NCBI GenBank assembly: GCA_024681795.1
Contig: JAILAD010000063.1
Coordinates: 19,250 to 83,249 of the forward strand
DNA length: 64,000 bases
Direction of reading: 5' to 3'
Source of the DNA: Lachnospiraceae bacterium
GTDB lineage: Bacteria; Bacillota; Clostridia; Lachnospirales; Lachnospiraceae
Of this stretch, positions 17,520 to 26,239 are shown piece by piece (the first letter of the stretch is position 1; the number at the start of each line of letters is the position of its first letter). Both the position numbers and the translations under genes were made by a program. The notes beneath the pieces are model-generated. The model had not been told where the DNA came from and did not search any database. It worked only from the letters and a program-made list of their open reading frames with translations.

Positions 17520-18779
17520 ATGAATCTTACTTATGACACCCCGGAAAGAAAATTCTCTTCCGTCGCAATGATACCCGGAAATCCTCACTGGGAGGATGCC
17601 GTGAAAAGAGAAAACGAACTTTATTCCCGAGGAAGCAAAGAAATCCGTTCCGAATTTGCAAGGGACTATACCAGAATCCTGCACTCGAACGGATACAGAC
17701 GTCTGAAGCACAAAACCCAGGTTTTCTATAATGCAGCCGGAAACGACCACATCTGCACAAGAATCGAGCACGTCGCCCACGTGGAATCCGTAAGTTCCAC
17801 CATCGCTTCTTCTCTCGGATTAAATCAGGAGCTGACCAAAGCCATTGCTACGGCCCACGATATCGGACATGCACCGTTCGGGCACCAGGGGGAACGATTT
17901 TTAAAAGAACTGACAAAAGAACATCTCGGATTTGAACTCTGGCACGAAAGAAACGGAGTTTATTTTGTGGACAATATCGAACTCCTTCTGGACCCGCATG
18001 ACTTAAAACAGAATCTGGACCTGACCTATGCCGTCCGTGACGGAATCATCTCCCATTGCGGCGAAGTGGACGAAAACTGTCTCCGCCCGAGAGAGGAATA
18101 TTTCGACATTATGTCGGTATTCAAAAAACCGGGAGAATATAATGCCGCCACATGGGAAGGCTGCGTTGTGAAGCTGTCCGATAAAATCGCCTACATCGGT
18201 CGCGACATTGAAGACGCCGACCTTCTCGGTTATTTGTCCGAAAACGATAAAAAGATGTTAAAGGACATCGCCCGAAGGTGCAATCAGGATGCCGTGAATA
18301 CAACGGTCGTAACGCACAGCATGATTGTGGACGTATGTACAAATTCCTCTCCCAAAAAAGGACTTTGCTTCAGCCCGGAAATGCATGATATTCTGACGGA
18401 ACTGAAAGCCTTTAATTATGAAAAAATCTACAAAAACGAACGTCTGAAATATTACGGCAAATATGCCGAGATGATCCTGAATTCCCTGTTCGAATATCTC
18501 TCCGGCTGCTACCGGGACGGGGATACCCTTTCATTCCTTCAAAAAGAAAGCGAGCGGCACTCCTTTGTAAAAGTATTTGCGGAATGGCTCGGACTTTACC
18601 TGATACCTGATACACGTTTTCCGAATAAAATCAACCGGATATCGGAAAGCGGCATTAACAGAAAAATATACGGCCGTCTGGAAACAGAAAAAATCTATCA
18701 TCAGGCCGTAATTGATTTTATCGCGGGCATGACGGACAATTATGCCCAGTCCGCCTTTGAAGAACTGTTAAAATGCTAG
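17520..18779 (+). CDS. dgt: dGTP triphosphohydrolase-like HD-domain protein
   Basis: 419-residue HD-superfamily enzyme that removes triphosphate from dNTPs, controlling pool balance. The metal ligands are visible: H in ARIEH/RIEHVAHVES, the HD pair in AIATAHDIGHAPFGHQGE, and a distal Asp in VVKLSDKIAYIGRDIEDAD. The N-terminal SYRDPFERDYTRIL-like stretch (FARDYTRILHSNGYRRLKHKTQV) is typical of the family. RBS AAAGGAG precedes ATG 17520. A TATAAT box at 17464-17469 lacks a clear -35. A terminator follows at once. Confidence 0.92.
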   Translation: MNLTYDTPERKFSSVAMIPGNPHWEDAVKRENELYSRGSKEIRSEFARDYTRILHSNGYRRLKHKTQVFYNAAGNDHICTRIEHVAHVESVSSTIASSLGLNQELTKAIATAHDIGHAPFGHQGERFLKELTKEHLGFELWHERNGVYFVDNIELLLDPHDLKQNLDLTYAVRDGIISHCGEVDENCLRPREEYFDIMSVFKKPGEYNAATWEGCVVKLSDKIAYIGRDIEDADLLGYLSENDKKMLKDIARRCNQDAVNTTVVTHSMIVDVCTNSSPKKGLCFSPEMHDILTELKAFNYEKIYKNERLKYYGKYAEMILNSLFEYLSGCYRDGDTLSFLQKESERHSFVKVFAEWLGLYLIPDTRFPNKINRISESGINRKIYGRLETEKIYHQAVIDFIAGMTDNYAQSAFEELLKC

Positions 18780-18789
18780 TATTTTACGA

Positions 18790-18830
18790 TAAAAAATACC
18801 CTCCTTCCCGTCAAACGGGAAAGAGGGTGT
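18790..18830. terminator. Bidirectional terminator between dgt and the diguanylate cyclase gene
   Basis: Long stem around the loop CAA: ACCCTC-TTCCCGT (18798-18811) with ACGGGAAAGAGGGT (18815-18828), A-rich on the left and TATTTATATT on the right. It serves the two convergent genes. Confidence 0.8.
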
Positions 18831-18864
18831 ATTTATATTTAAATTTATGTCTTTATAACCCTGT

Positions 18865-20232
18865 TTATAACTCACGATGGAAGTATACGCTTCCGTGTCC
18901 TTTATTCTTCGCAATCTTCAACGCATCTTCCGCCTCTTTGAAGAGATCTTCCGGAGTGGTTCCGATCTCTCCGAATGCAACACCGGCGCTTGCGGTGTAA
19001 CCCGGAATCGAGCCGTCGCCCGATTTCAGCTTTTCATTTATAATCTTCACCTTATTCCGGATCAGTTCCTCACGGTCGGAATCCACATGCATCATCAAAA
19101 TCGCAAATTCATCCCCTTCGAAGCGGAACACGTAATCGTGGGAACGGACATTTTTCTGAAGGACGTTTGCCGTTCTTTTCAGAATCGGTTCAAAAGAATC
19201 CCTGCCGAGTTTTTCCGTAAGATTCTTACAGTTATCTACGTCTATCCGAAGGAGCGTCGAGGTTTTCAAATCAATGTTCTGTGCAAGGAAGTCAAAGCCT
19301 CTTTTGTTGTATAATCCCGTAATCTGATCGTGCGTTGCGTCAAACGTGAGCTTGTCGATATTGGCAAGATTCATGTTATACATCAGGTTATAGGTCTTTG
19401 CCAAAAACTGAATCTCGTATGCTCCTTTCGGCGGGATGCTCTTCTCCTCGCGGATGAGCTCGACGCATTTCTGAAGAGGATGAATAATCAGAGCAAAGGT
19501 CAGCAGCACGATACCGATCATGATTCCGATTAATACGACCGTCAGGACATGTTCCCCCAGAACCTGTTTCTGCATCTTTGCGGCAATCTCGTCCTGTTCC
19601 TTGTCCATCTCCGATGAAAGCTGGTTTAAGCAGTTTCCGATATAGTTGGAAATCTCCTCTTTTTCCGCCCTGTAATATTCGTCAATAAGAAGTTCGGAAG
19701 CGCAAAGTTTCATTTTATCTTTCGTAAGTCGGGCATCTTCCTCACTTAAGTCAACTGCCTTTATCTCGGCCGGCGCCGTGGAAAGATCAAGACCAAACGC
19801 TTCATAGGTCAGTCTGGCGGCATAATATTCACGCTCCATTAAGCCTACGGACTCCTCCATGGCAATCTTTAAATTCCGAACCGCCTCGGACTCCGCATAT
19901 CCGTTATTCTCCAGTTCTTCGAGGGCTTTTTCGCGACGTCTTATTACATCCGCCTCGTCGAAATAATGATTCAGATACTGGATTTCACCCGTAACGCAGA
20001 AGCATCTCATCTGTTCCGTCAGATAGTCCGATGCAGCCTGAAGTCCGTTCGAACTTTCCTTCAGTTTCAGGATTCTCTGCGTGGTTTCACTCATCCTTGC
20101 ATACAGGGAGTTGGTTTTGTGCATCGCCCATACCAGGCCGCAGGAAATCAGGATTGCAAGAATCAGAAATGCAAAATTGATTTCTTTTAATGACACGCCT
20201 TCTCTTTTTTCTTCAACGGGATCACTGTTCAT
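18865..20232 (-). CDS. Membrane-bound diguanylate cyclase with extracytoplasmic sensor
   Basis: 455 residues from ATG 20232, chosen for its AAGGAG RBS; the longer frame would run into the tRNA-Leu gene. Order: short cytoplasmic tail, TM1 (about 18-38), an extracytoplasmic helical sensor of about 180 residues, TM2 (about 230-250), a short linker and a GGDEF domain (about 300-455). The active-site motif reads EGDEF (372-376), an accepted Gly-to-Glu variant, and RIDVDNCKNL supplies the metal Asp. It probably makes c-di-GMP in response to an external signal. No RxxD inhibitory site is obvious. It directly follows tRNA-Leu and may be transcribed from that promoter region. Confidence 0.88.
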   Translation of the reverse strand: MNSDPVEEKREGVSLKEINFAFLILAILISCGLVWAMHKTNSLYARMSETTQRILKLKESSNGLQAASDYLTEQMRCFCVTGEIQYLNHYFDEADVIRRREKALEELENNGYAESEAVRNLKIAMEESVGLMEREYYAARLTYEAFGLDLSTAPAEIKAVDLSEEDARLTKDKMKLCASELLIDEYYRAEKEEISNYIGNCLNQLSSEMDKEQDEIAAKMQKQVLGEHVLTVVLIGIMIGIVLLTFALIIHPLQKCVELIREEKSIPPKGAYEIQFLAKTYNLMYNMNLANIDKLTFDATHDQITGLYNKRGFDFLAQNIDLKTSTLLRIDVDNCKNLTEKLGRDSFEPILKRTANVLQKNVRSHDYVFRFEGDEFAILMMHVDSDREELIRNKVKIINEKLKSGDGSIPGYTASAGVAFGEIGTTPEDLFKEAEDALKIAKNKGHGSVYFHREL

Positions 20233-20271
20233 ATTCAAATTCTCCTTATCGGGCACCATGCCCGCCCAAAG

Positions 20272-20351
20272 TGCGCCTGACAGGACTTGAACCTGCACGG
20301 TCTCCCACCAGAACCTAAATCTGGCGCGTCTGCCAATTCCGCCACAGGCGC
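20272..20351 (-). tRNA. tRNA-Leu (anticodon TAG)
   Basis: Acceptor stem GCGCCTG/CAGGCGC with discriminator A. Anticodon arm CCAGA-TTTAGGT-TCTGG gives TAG. T loop GTTCAAGTC. The CCA end is not encoded. It is separated from the other four tRNAs by a terminator. Confidence 0.93.
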
Positions 20352-20410
20352 AGATTACAATTTATTTTAACATGAAACCTTTTTCGTGGGAATACGGAAA
20401 TTTACGGGCA

Positions 20411-20440
20411 TAAAAAAATTGCCGGTTATAAACCGGCAAT
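20411..20440 (-). terminator. Terminator of the four-tRNA operon
   Basis: Stem ATTGCCGGTT (20418-20427) with AACCGGCAAT (20431-20440), loop TATA, followed on the minus strand by a run of T (complement of 20412-20418). It lies between tRNA-Lys and tRNA-Leu, so tRNA-Leu needs read-through or its own promoter. A weak TAAAAT-like -10 box is present just upstream of tRNA-Leu. Confidence 0.85.
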
Positions 20441-20445
20441 TCCAG

Positions 20446-20518
20446 TGAGCCATCGGGGACTCGAACCCCGGACAACTTGATTAAAAGTCAAGTGCTCTAC
20501 CACCTGAGCTAATGGCCC
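20446..20518 (-). tRNA. tRNA-Lys (anticodon TTT)
   Basis: Acceptor GGGCCAT/ATGGCTC (one G-U pair), D arm with AGCTCAGGTGGTAGAGC, anticodon arm CTTGA-CTTTTAA-TCAAG, discriminator A. CCA not encoded. Confidence 0.95.
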
Positions 20519-20555
20519 GTATTCAATTTAAGTATCCCCTGCAAAAGAGATCTCG

Positions 20556-20627
20556 CTGGACCGGCTGGATTTGAACCAGCGAATGCAGGAGTCAAAGTCC
20601 TGTGCCTTACCGCTTGGCGACGGCCCA
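20556..20627 (-). tRNA. tRNA-Gln (anticodon TTG)
   Basis: Acceptor TGGGCCG/CGGTCCA with discriminator G. Anticodon arm CAGGA-CTTTGAC-TCCTG gives TTG. The T-A first pair is typical of tRNA-Gln. Confidence 0.95.
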
Positions 20628-20633
20628 TTAAAG

Positions 20634-20708
20634 GGTGGGTGAAGGGACTTGAACCCTCGGCCTCCAGAGCCACAATCTGGCGCGCTAGCCAACTGCGCCA
20701 CACCCACC
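20634..20708 (-). tRNA. tRNA-His (anticodon GTG)
   Basis: Anticodon arm CCAGA-TTGTGGC-TCTGG gives GTG. The gene encodes the extra G at position -1 (complement of 20708) that pairs with discriminator C73, the identity element of tRNA-His. Confidence 0.95.
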
Positions 20709-20749
20709 ATAAAGCAATTTGGGACTTTACTCTTACTATCCGTAAGAAG

Positions 20750-20823
<74 letters not shown>

Positions 20824-20894
20824 AGGCTGACTATAGTTCTGTCACCAAATCTCCATATCAGACCCGATTCGTGAAAATGTCGTCAACGATAGAC

Positions 20895-20924
20895 ATTATA
20901 AGATAAAACCGGTGTAACTGTCAA
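20895..20924 (-). promoter_or_regulatory. Near-consensus promoter of the tRNA operon
   Basis: On the minus strand, TTGACA (20919-20924), 18 bases, TATAAT (20895-20900), both boxes matching the consensus exactly. It lies about 70 bases upstream of tRNA-Arg. Confidence 0.88.
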
Positions 20925-20943
20925 CCAAAATTTTTGTTATTTT

Positions 20944-22344
20944 CTAATCTCCCAGTTCTGCAATGAATCCGAGCGCCCTGGAAGCATTCTCGGATTCCGG
21001 GAAACGCTCCGTTACCTGGGCATAAGTTGCCATTGCATTGGTTTTATCTCCGTTCTGACGATACGCATCCGCGAGTGCAAATAACGCATCACCGTTCTCG
21101 ATATCAAAGAAAACGGCTTTTTTGTAATTTTCGATTGCGGTAGTATAATCCGCAATCCGGAAAGCCTCATTTCCCGCTTCGTAATACTGGCTTCCTACCG
21201 TTCCGCCCACGGAAGACATCATCAGTTCGTACATCTTCCGGAATTCCTCGGTCGCCTTCAGATTCACGTAATCCTCATCGATATTGCTTAAGTAATCCGC
21301 AATTACCATCGGATCCCTTGCTTCTCCCTGATCGTATTCAATCTGGGCAAGCATCAGGTTCTTTAATGCGGCGTTATCGCCTTCCGTGCCTTCGTAGCTT
21401 TCAAGCGCCGCTGCCGTATTCGTATATTCCGTTTTTAATTTCTGGTATTCCGCATTCAGTTCTTCGTAGGAAGCGGTCTTTGCCTCAAGTTCGTCCCTTG
21501 CACTTGCAAGTTCGTTTTCCACGGTCTTTTCCGCGTTTCTGACCTGAATGGGGCCGAGTAAAAACCACCCGATTACAAGGCCGATGATCAGACCAACCGC
21601 AATTTCCAGGAAAATACCGATTCCCTTCGGTTCCCTGGTGATTCTCGGCTGGATAATGACATCATTCCCGCTCTGCATGTAAATGGCGCTGTCTTTTTCC
21701 TTCTTTTTGGCGATTTTCCCGTCCTCAAGACCCAACATGTCATTTACTTCACGAAGATAATGGTTCGTGAGTACGTTTCCGATGTCGATTTTTCTGCAGG
21801 GTTCAAGCTCTCTTTTGGCTTTCTCCCAGTCTTCGTCTTTGATGTATAAAAGGGCAAGAAGCTGTCTTGCCTTTAAAAGCTTCGGATTTAAATTTACAAC
21901 CTTGCGCAGCTGAATCTTGGCAATATCCACTCTGCCTTCCTTACAGGCATTCAGGGCAAGGTTATATTTGTGAATCGTGGTATTGAATCCGTCCAGTGCG
22001 GTCGGATTCGACTGTACCGCATCAATATAATCCTGGGCGATATTTTTTTCCTGCTGGTAAGTGGTGGAAATAACCCATTCCGTCAGTGCTTCAATGAGTT
22101 CACCCAACTCAAAATACACCAGTCCCAACAGGTTTCTGGCTTGCGTATTTACCTTATTCAGTTTCAGGCACTGCCTCAATTTCTCCTTGGCTCCGGTCAG
22201 ATCCCTGACTTTCGCCCGTTCCAAGCCTTCGTTGTAGTACTGATTTGATAAGAAAATCAAGTTCTTATAGGTTCCTACGTCAGCACCGCAACCGGTACAG
22301 AAATCTTTTTCAGACAAAGGGCAGCCGCATTTGTAACAGTTCAT
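20944..22344 (-). CDS. Zinc-ribbon, TPR and coiled-coil membrane protein
   Basis: 466 residues. The N-terminus is a zinc ribbon (Cys3, Cys6, then Cys16 and Cys19 in CTGCG). TPR-like helices follow (about 25-210: LRQCLKLNKVNTQARNLLGLVYFELG and similar), then one transmembrane helix (about 238-262, IFLEIAVGLIIGLVIGWFLLG), a coiled coil (about 265-315) and a second TPR set (about 375-460, GNEAFRIADYTTAIENYKKAV...). The topology suggests a cytoplasmic TPR half and an extracytoplasmic coiled-coil/TPR half, a scaffold rather than an enzyme. It sits 10 bases after a 61-codon gene and is probably cotranscribed with it. Function unknown. Confidence 0.85.
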   Translation of the reverse strand: MNCYKCGCPLSEKDFCTGCGADVGTYKNLIFLSNQYYNEGLERAKVRDLTGAKEKLRQCLKLNKVNTQARNLLGLVYFELGELIEALTEWVISTTYQQEKNIAQDYIDAVQSNPTALDGFNTTIHKYNLALNACKEGRVDIAKIQLRKVVNLNPKLLKARQLLALLYIKDEDWEKAKRELEPCRKIDIGNVLTNHYLREVNDMLGLEDGKIAKKKEKDSAIYMQSGNDVIIQPRITREPKGIGIFLEIAVGLIIGLVIGWFLLGPIQVRNAEKTVENELASARDELEAKTASYEELNAEYQKLKTEYTNTAAALESYEGTEGDNAALKNLMLAQIEYDQGEARDPMVIADYLSNIDEDYVNLKATEEFRKMYELMMSSVGGTVGSQYYEAGNEAFRIADYTTAIENYKKAVFFDIENGDALFALADAYRQNGDKTNAMATYAQVTERFPESENASRALGFIAELGD

Positions 22345-22354
22345 AATTCGCCCT

Positions 22355-22540
22355 TTATTCTTCTATCATAACCTGTTCCACGACAACCGGTTCCACAGGT
22401 TCGCTCGTCTCGCCTTCTTTGACGGTCTTTACGATTAAATCGATCATATCCGCCAAATCATGCTGTCCGATGGCTTCTTCCGCGTCTTTCAGCTCGAGAC
22501 TGGGATGAAATTTCTTCAATTCCGTTTCAAAATCAATCAC
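22355..22540 (-). CDS. 61-residue acidic protein of unknown function
   Basis: Starts at a GTG (22540) with GAGG nine bases upstream. 61 residues: an amphipathic helical first half (residues 1-40, KKFHPSLELKDAEEAIGQHD) and a Glu/Pro/Val-rich tail ending VVVEQVMIEE. It has a promoter of its own and ends 10 bases before the TPR membrane protein, which is the reason to believe it is real. It could be a small adaptor of that protein; this is inference. Confidence 0.65.
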   Translation of the reverse strand: MIDFETELKKFHPSLELKDAEEAIGQHDLADMIDLIVKTVKEGETSEPVEPVVVEQVMIEE

Positions 22541-22586
22541 TGCTTTATCCTCGTAATTTCCCCGAACTCTTCAATCAATCATACTA

Positions 22587-22615
22587 ATCATACCCACCGT
22601 GCATACAAAAATCAA
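22587..22615 (-). promoter_or_regulatory. Promoter of the 61-codon gene and TPR gene
   Basis: TTGATT (22610-22615), 17 bases, TATGAT (22587-22592) on the minus strand, about 45 bases before the GTG start. Confidence 0.55.
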
Positions 22616-22685
22616 TGCCATTTCTGTACGAAAATGCACGCGGGAATGAAAAATCGTTTATTCATATGTAACAATTTTGTAACAA

Positions 22686-25331
22686 TTAAGAAAGTGCCGC
22701 AAGACGTTCCTTTACCTGTTCCATCATCTGCGTATACTTCTCAAGTTTTGCCTTTTCCTCGTCAATCTTGCTCTGAGGTGCCTTGGAGATGAAACGCTCA
22801 TTGGAAAGCATTCCGTTTACTCTTGCAAGCTCGCCCTCCAGACGCTTCTGCTCTTTGGCAAGACGTTCTTTTTCGGCATTTAAATCAACCAGTTCCGCAA
22901 GCGGAATATAAATATTCGCATTTGCGATTACGACGGATACCGCATCCTCACCGATGCCGGTTTTGTCGCTCTGCACAAATACGTCGGATGCGGACGCAAG
23001 GCTTGCGAAGAAGAGTTTTCCTTTTTCGAAGATATTTCTCATCTCTTCTTTTTCGCTGACCACATAAACCGCCGCTTTCTTTGAAGGCGGAACGTTCATG
23101 CCGGTACGGGCGTTACGAATACCCCTTACCGCTTCCTTCATGATTTCGATTTCTTTTTCTTCTTTTGCAAAATCCCTGTCGTCACTGTATTTCGGCCAGG
23201 AGGAAATCATAATGGATTCCTCTTCGCTTTGCAGGGTGCAGAAAATTTCCTCGGTAATAAACGGCATATACGGATGCAGGAGTTTCAGTGCATCATTCAA
23301 TACCGTCTTTAAGGTCCAGAGCGCCGCATTCCTGGAAGCCTTTGCACTCTCTTCCTTTGCCCAGAGTCTGGGTTTTACCATTTCGATATACCAGTCGCAG
23401 AGTTCATCCCAGATGAAATCATATACTTTCTGAACCGCGATACCGAGCTCATAATTCTCCATATTGTCGGTCACTTCTCTGATGACACGGTTCAGTTTCG
23501 AAAGAATCCATTTGTCAACCGGTTCCAGATCCGCTGCGGCCGGAACGGTTACTTCATTTCCTTCCATGTTCATCATGATAAATCTGGAGGCATTCCAGAT
23601 TTTATTGCAGAAGTTACGGTTTGCTTCCACTCTTTCATAGTAGAAACGCATATCGTTTCCGGGTGCATTTCCGGTAATTAACGTAAGACGCAGTGCGTCC
23701 GCGCCGTATTTTTCAATTATCTCGAGAGGATCGATACCGTTTCCGAGGGATTTGCTCATCTTTCTTCCCTGGGAATCACGAACAAGGCCGTGGAACAGTA
23801 CCGTCTTGAACGGTTTGTCACCCATCTGCTCGTATCCCGAGAAAATCATACGGATCACCCAGAAGAAAATGATGTCATATCCGGTAACCAGTACATCAGT
23901 CGGATAGAAATATTCAAGATCTTTCGTTTTCTCCGGCCAGCCAAGTGTGGAAAAAGGCCAGAGTGCAGAGGAAAACCAGGTATCCAGCGTATCCGGATCC
24001 TGTGTAAAATGTTTGCATCCGCATTTCGGACAAACTTCCGGCATTGATTTTGCAACCACGATTTCCCCGCATTCGTCGCAGTAATATGCGGGAATTCTGT
24101 GTCCCCACCAGAGCTGTCTGGAAATACACCAGTCCTTGATATTGTCGGTCCAGTTGAAATAGGTCTTCTCCATTCTTTCCGGAACCAGTTTGATTTCACC
24201 TTCTTTGACTGCCTTTACCGCGGGTTTGATGAGTTCGTCCATTTTTACAAACCACTGCTGCTTTACAAGCGGCTCCACGGTGGTCTTGCAACGGTCGTGC
24301 GTTCCGACGTTGTGGGTATAGTCCTCGATTTTAACCAGAAGTCCCATTTCGTCCAGTTCTTTTAAAATCGCTTCCCTTGCGGCATAACGGTCCATTCCGG
24401 CAAATTTTCCGCCGTTTTCGTTAATGGTCGCATCATCGTTCATGATGTTGATAATCGGAAGGTTGTTACGCTGACCTACCAGAAAGTCGTTCGGGTCATG
24501 TGCCGGAGTGATTTTTACGACACCGGTACCGAAATCCATATCTACATAAGGATCTGCGATAATCGGAATCTCACGGTCAACAAACGGTAAGAACAGTTTC
24601 TTTCCTACCAGATGCGTGTATCTTTCGTCATTCGGATTTACCGCAACCGCGGTATCACCGAGCATGGTCTCGGGACGTGTGGTTGCGAATACGAGGTAAT
24701 CATCCTCGCCGACGATTTTATATTTAATATGCCAGAAATGCCCTGCCTGCTCCTCGTATTCCACTTCCGCATCGGAGATGGAGGTGTTGCAGACCGGACA
24801 CCAGTTAATAATTCTGGCACCCTTGTAAATCCAGCCTTTTTCATGCATTTTGCAGAAAACTTCGGTAACGGCCTTATTGCAGCCCTCGTCCATGGTGAAA
24901 CGCTCTCTGTCCCAGTCACAGGAAGAGCCCATTTTCTTAAGCTGTGAGATGATTCTTCCGCCGTACTCTTTCTTCCAGTCCCATGCGCGCTCTAAGAATT
25001 TCTCGCGGCCCAGGTCATGCTTGTCGATTCCCTGTGCTTTTAAGGTCTCGATAATCTTTACCTCGGTTGCAATCGAAGCATGGTCCGTACCCGGCTGCCA
25101 CAGTGTATTGTAGCCCTGCATTCTCTTGAAACGGATTAAGATATCCTGCATCGTGTTGTCAAGAGCATGGCCCATATGGAGCTGTCCCGTGATGTTGGGA
25201 GGCGGAATCACAATCGTAAACGGTGTTTTACTTTCGTCCACTTCCGCATGGAAATATTTCTTATCCAGCCATTTCTGATATAATCTGTCCTCGAGTCCGT
25301 GAGGATCATAGGTTTTTGCAAGTTCTTTCAT
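22686..25331 (-). CDS. valS: Valyl-tRNA synthetase
   Basis: 881 residues from ATG 25331, which has RBS GGGAG; longer in-frame starts lie in the leader. It charges tRNA-Val. HIGH-type motif [16 protein letters not shown] near residue 45, editing domain in the middle, KMSKS in [11 protein letters not shown], an anticodon-binding domain and the C-terminal coiled coil (about 815-881) typical of ValRS. Zinc-type Cys pairs ([18 protein letters not shown]) are present. The promoter overlaps the end of the upstream dipeptidase gene. No T-box elements are visible in the short leader. Confidence 0.97.
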   Translation of the reverse strand: MKELAKTYDPHGLEDRLYQKWLDKKYFHAEVDESKTPFTIVIPPPNITGQLHMGHALDNTMQDILIRFKRMQGYNTLWQPGTDHASIATEVKIIETLKAQGIDKHDLGREKFLERAWDWKKEYGGRIISQLKKMGSSCDWDRERFTMDEGCNKAVTEVFCKMHEKGWIYKGARIINWCPVCNTSISDAEVEYEEQAGHFWHIKYKIVGEDDYLVFATTRPETMLGDTAVAVNPNDERYTHLVGKKLFLPFVDREIPIIADPYVDMDFGTGVVKITPAHDPNDFLVGQRNNLPIINIMNDDATINENGGKFAGMDRYAAREAILKELDEMGLLVKIEDYTHNVGTHDRCKTTVEPLVKQQWFVKMDELIKPAVKAVKEGEIKLVPERMEKTYFNWTDNIKDWCISRQLWWGHRIPAYYCDECGEIVVAKSMPEVCPKCGCKHFTQDPDTLDTWFSSALWPFSTLGWPEKTKDLEYFYPTDVLVTGYDIIFFWVIRMIFSGYEQMGDKPFKTVLFHGLVRDSQGRKMSKSLGNGIDPLEIIEKYGADALRLTLITGNAPGNDMRFYYERVEANRNFCNKIWNASRFIMMNMEGNEVTVPAAADLEPVDKWILSKLNRVIREVTDNMENYELGIAVQKVYDFIWDELCDWYIEMVKPRLWAKEESAKASRNAALWTLKTVLNDALKLLHPYMPFITEEIFCTLQSEEESIMISSWPKYSDDRDFAKEEKEIEIMKEAVRGIRNARTGMNVPPSKKAAVYVVSEKEEMRNIFEKGKLFFASLASASDVFVQSDKTGIGEDAVSVVIANANIYIPLAELVDLNAEKERLAKEQKRLEGELARVNGMLSNERFISKAPQSKIDEEKAKLEKYTQMMEQVKERLAALS

Positions 25332-25343
25332 AAACATTCTCCC

Positions 25344-25356
25344 GGTGCCTGACACC
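25344..25356. repeat. REP-like element in the valS leader
   Basis: GGTGCCTGACACC (plus strand) directly before the valS RBS. The minus-strand leader also carries GTGCCTG about 40 bases earlier, which can pair with CAGGCAC here, bracketing an ACAAATTTGT palindrome. A related unit occurs twice at 49342-49387. Confidence 0.5.
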
Positions 25357-25409
25357 ATTACAAATTTGTTACATTTACGCATTTATGCAGGCACAAACGC
25401 GCACCTTTA

Positions 25410-25438
25410 AATATATTGAAAAATAGTGGTTTTGTCAA
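25410..25438 (-). promoter_or_regulatory. Promoter of valS
   Basis: TTGACA (25433-25438), 17 bases, TATATT (25410-25415) on the minus strand. The -35 box overlaps the last codons of the dipeptidase gene. The expected leader is about 70 bases. Confidence 0.75.
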
Positions 25439-26163
25439 TGTAAAGCCCGACAATCCGTTGCCTTTTCCATTGTTCCCCGCTCAAACACTCCCGCATACAC
25501 AGCCGGCTGATTCGTATAGTAAGCCCAGAACCGGTCGCCGTAATCATAATGCCACCACTCGGACGGCAGATTGGTAAAACCGGCACCCGTCATGGCATGA
25601 TACAAAAGTCTGCGGTTATCCCGGATAGTATAGTAATTTTCCGTGTCTCTGACCGTTTCGTAATATGCGGTATTTGATTTTTCGGAAATCTCGTCAAAGC
25701 CCGCGCCCATATCCAGCATCCGGCCTTTTTCATCAAGAACGGTCAGATCGACGGCTCCGCCTGTGGTATGAACGGGCGGAAATGCCGGATCCTTTACCGG
25801 AACGGATACAAAAGCGGCAATCCTCTTCTGTTTTTCTTCTTCCTCTGCATTTTCCAGATGAAACTGACGAATCACCTTCTCTGAATAGAATCCGTACAGT
25901 TCCTCCTGAAGAAGAAAAGGCCGCCACGTATCGAAAAGATAAAACCGGTATCCTTTCGGCAAAAAGGCATGCGCTTTGAGCAGTCTTTCATATACCTCTT
26001 TTCTGACCAGGCAGGCTTTCACTGCATTCTTCATGCCCGCTTCAAAATAGGTGCAGCCTGTTTCAAACCGTTCATCCGGCTTTATTTCAACAAAAGGACT
26101 GTCGGTAAATTCCGCGATGCGCATTTCTCCCGGATTTTCAATTATGGGTATTGCAGGGTTCAT
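25435..26163 (-). CDS. D-Ala-D-Ala dipeptidase-like zinc protein (VanX/DdpX, peptidase M15)
   Basis: 242 residues, no signal peptide. The zinc motif reads VHTTGGAVDLTV (His, then Asp seven residues later) and the catalytic Glu and third ligand appear in SEWWHYDYG near residue 205, as in VanX/DdpX. Arg in FDTWRPF is the conserved substrate-binding residue. The family cleaves D-Ala-D-Ala, for peptide recycling or, in vancomycin gene clusters, for resistance. There is no vanH, vanA or vanRS here, so housekeeping peptide turnover is the likelier role. The last gene of a long minus-strand series; RBS weak. Confidence 0.88.
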   Translation of the reverse strand: MNPAIPIIENPGEMRIAEFTDSPFVEIKPDERFETGCTYFEAGMKNAVKACLVRKEVYERLLKAHAFLPKGYRFYLFDTWRPFLLQEELYGFYSEKVIRQFHLENAEEEEKQKRIAAFVSVPVKDPAFPPVHTTGGAVDLTVLDEKGRMLDMGAGFDEISEKSNTAYYETVRDTENYYTIRDNRRLLYHAMTGAGFTNLPSEWWHYDYGDRFWAYYTNQPAVYAGVFERGTMEKATDCRALH

Positions 26164-26239
26164 CCTTTTATTCGCTTTCTTCCTTGCTGCTTTTTTTATT
26201 TCTTATTTGTGTTTCTTCTGTCGTTTTATCCGTACCGCA

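Noticed and set aside
25332..25440. T-box leader before valS
   Set aside because: The leader is only about 70 bases and contains no T-box sequence (TGGNACCGCG), specifier loop or following terminator. A promoter is found much closer instead.
25435..26163. Vancomycin resistance cluster
   Set aside because: The VanX-like gene is alone; no vanH, vanA/B ligase or vanRS homologue lies in the neighbourhood.
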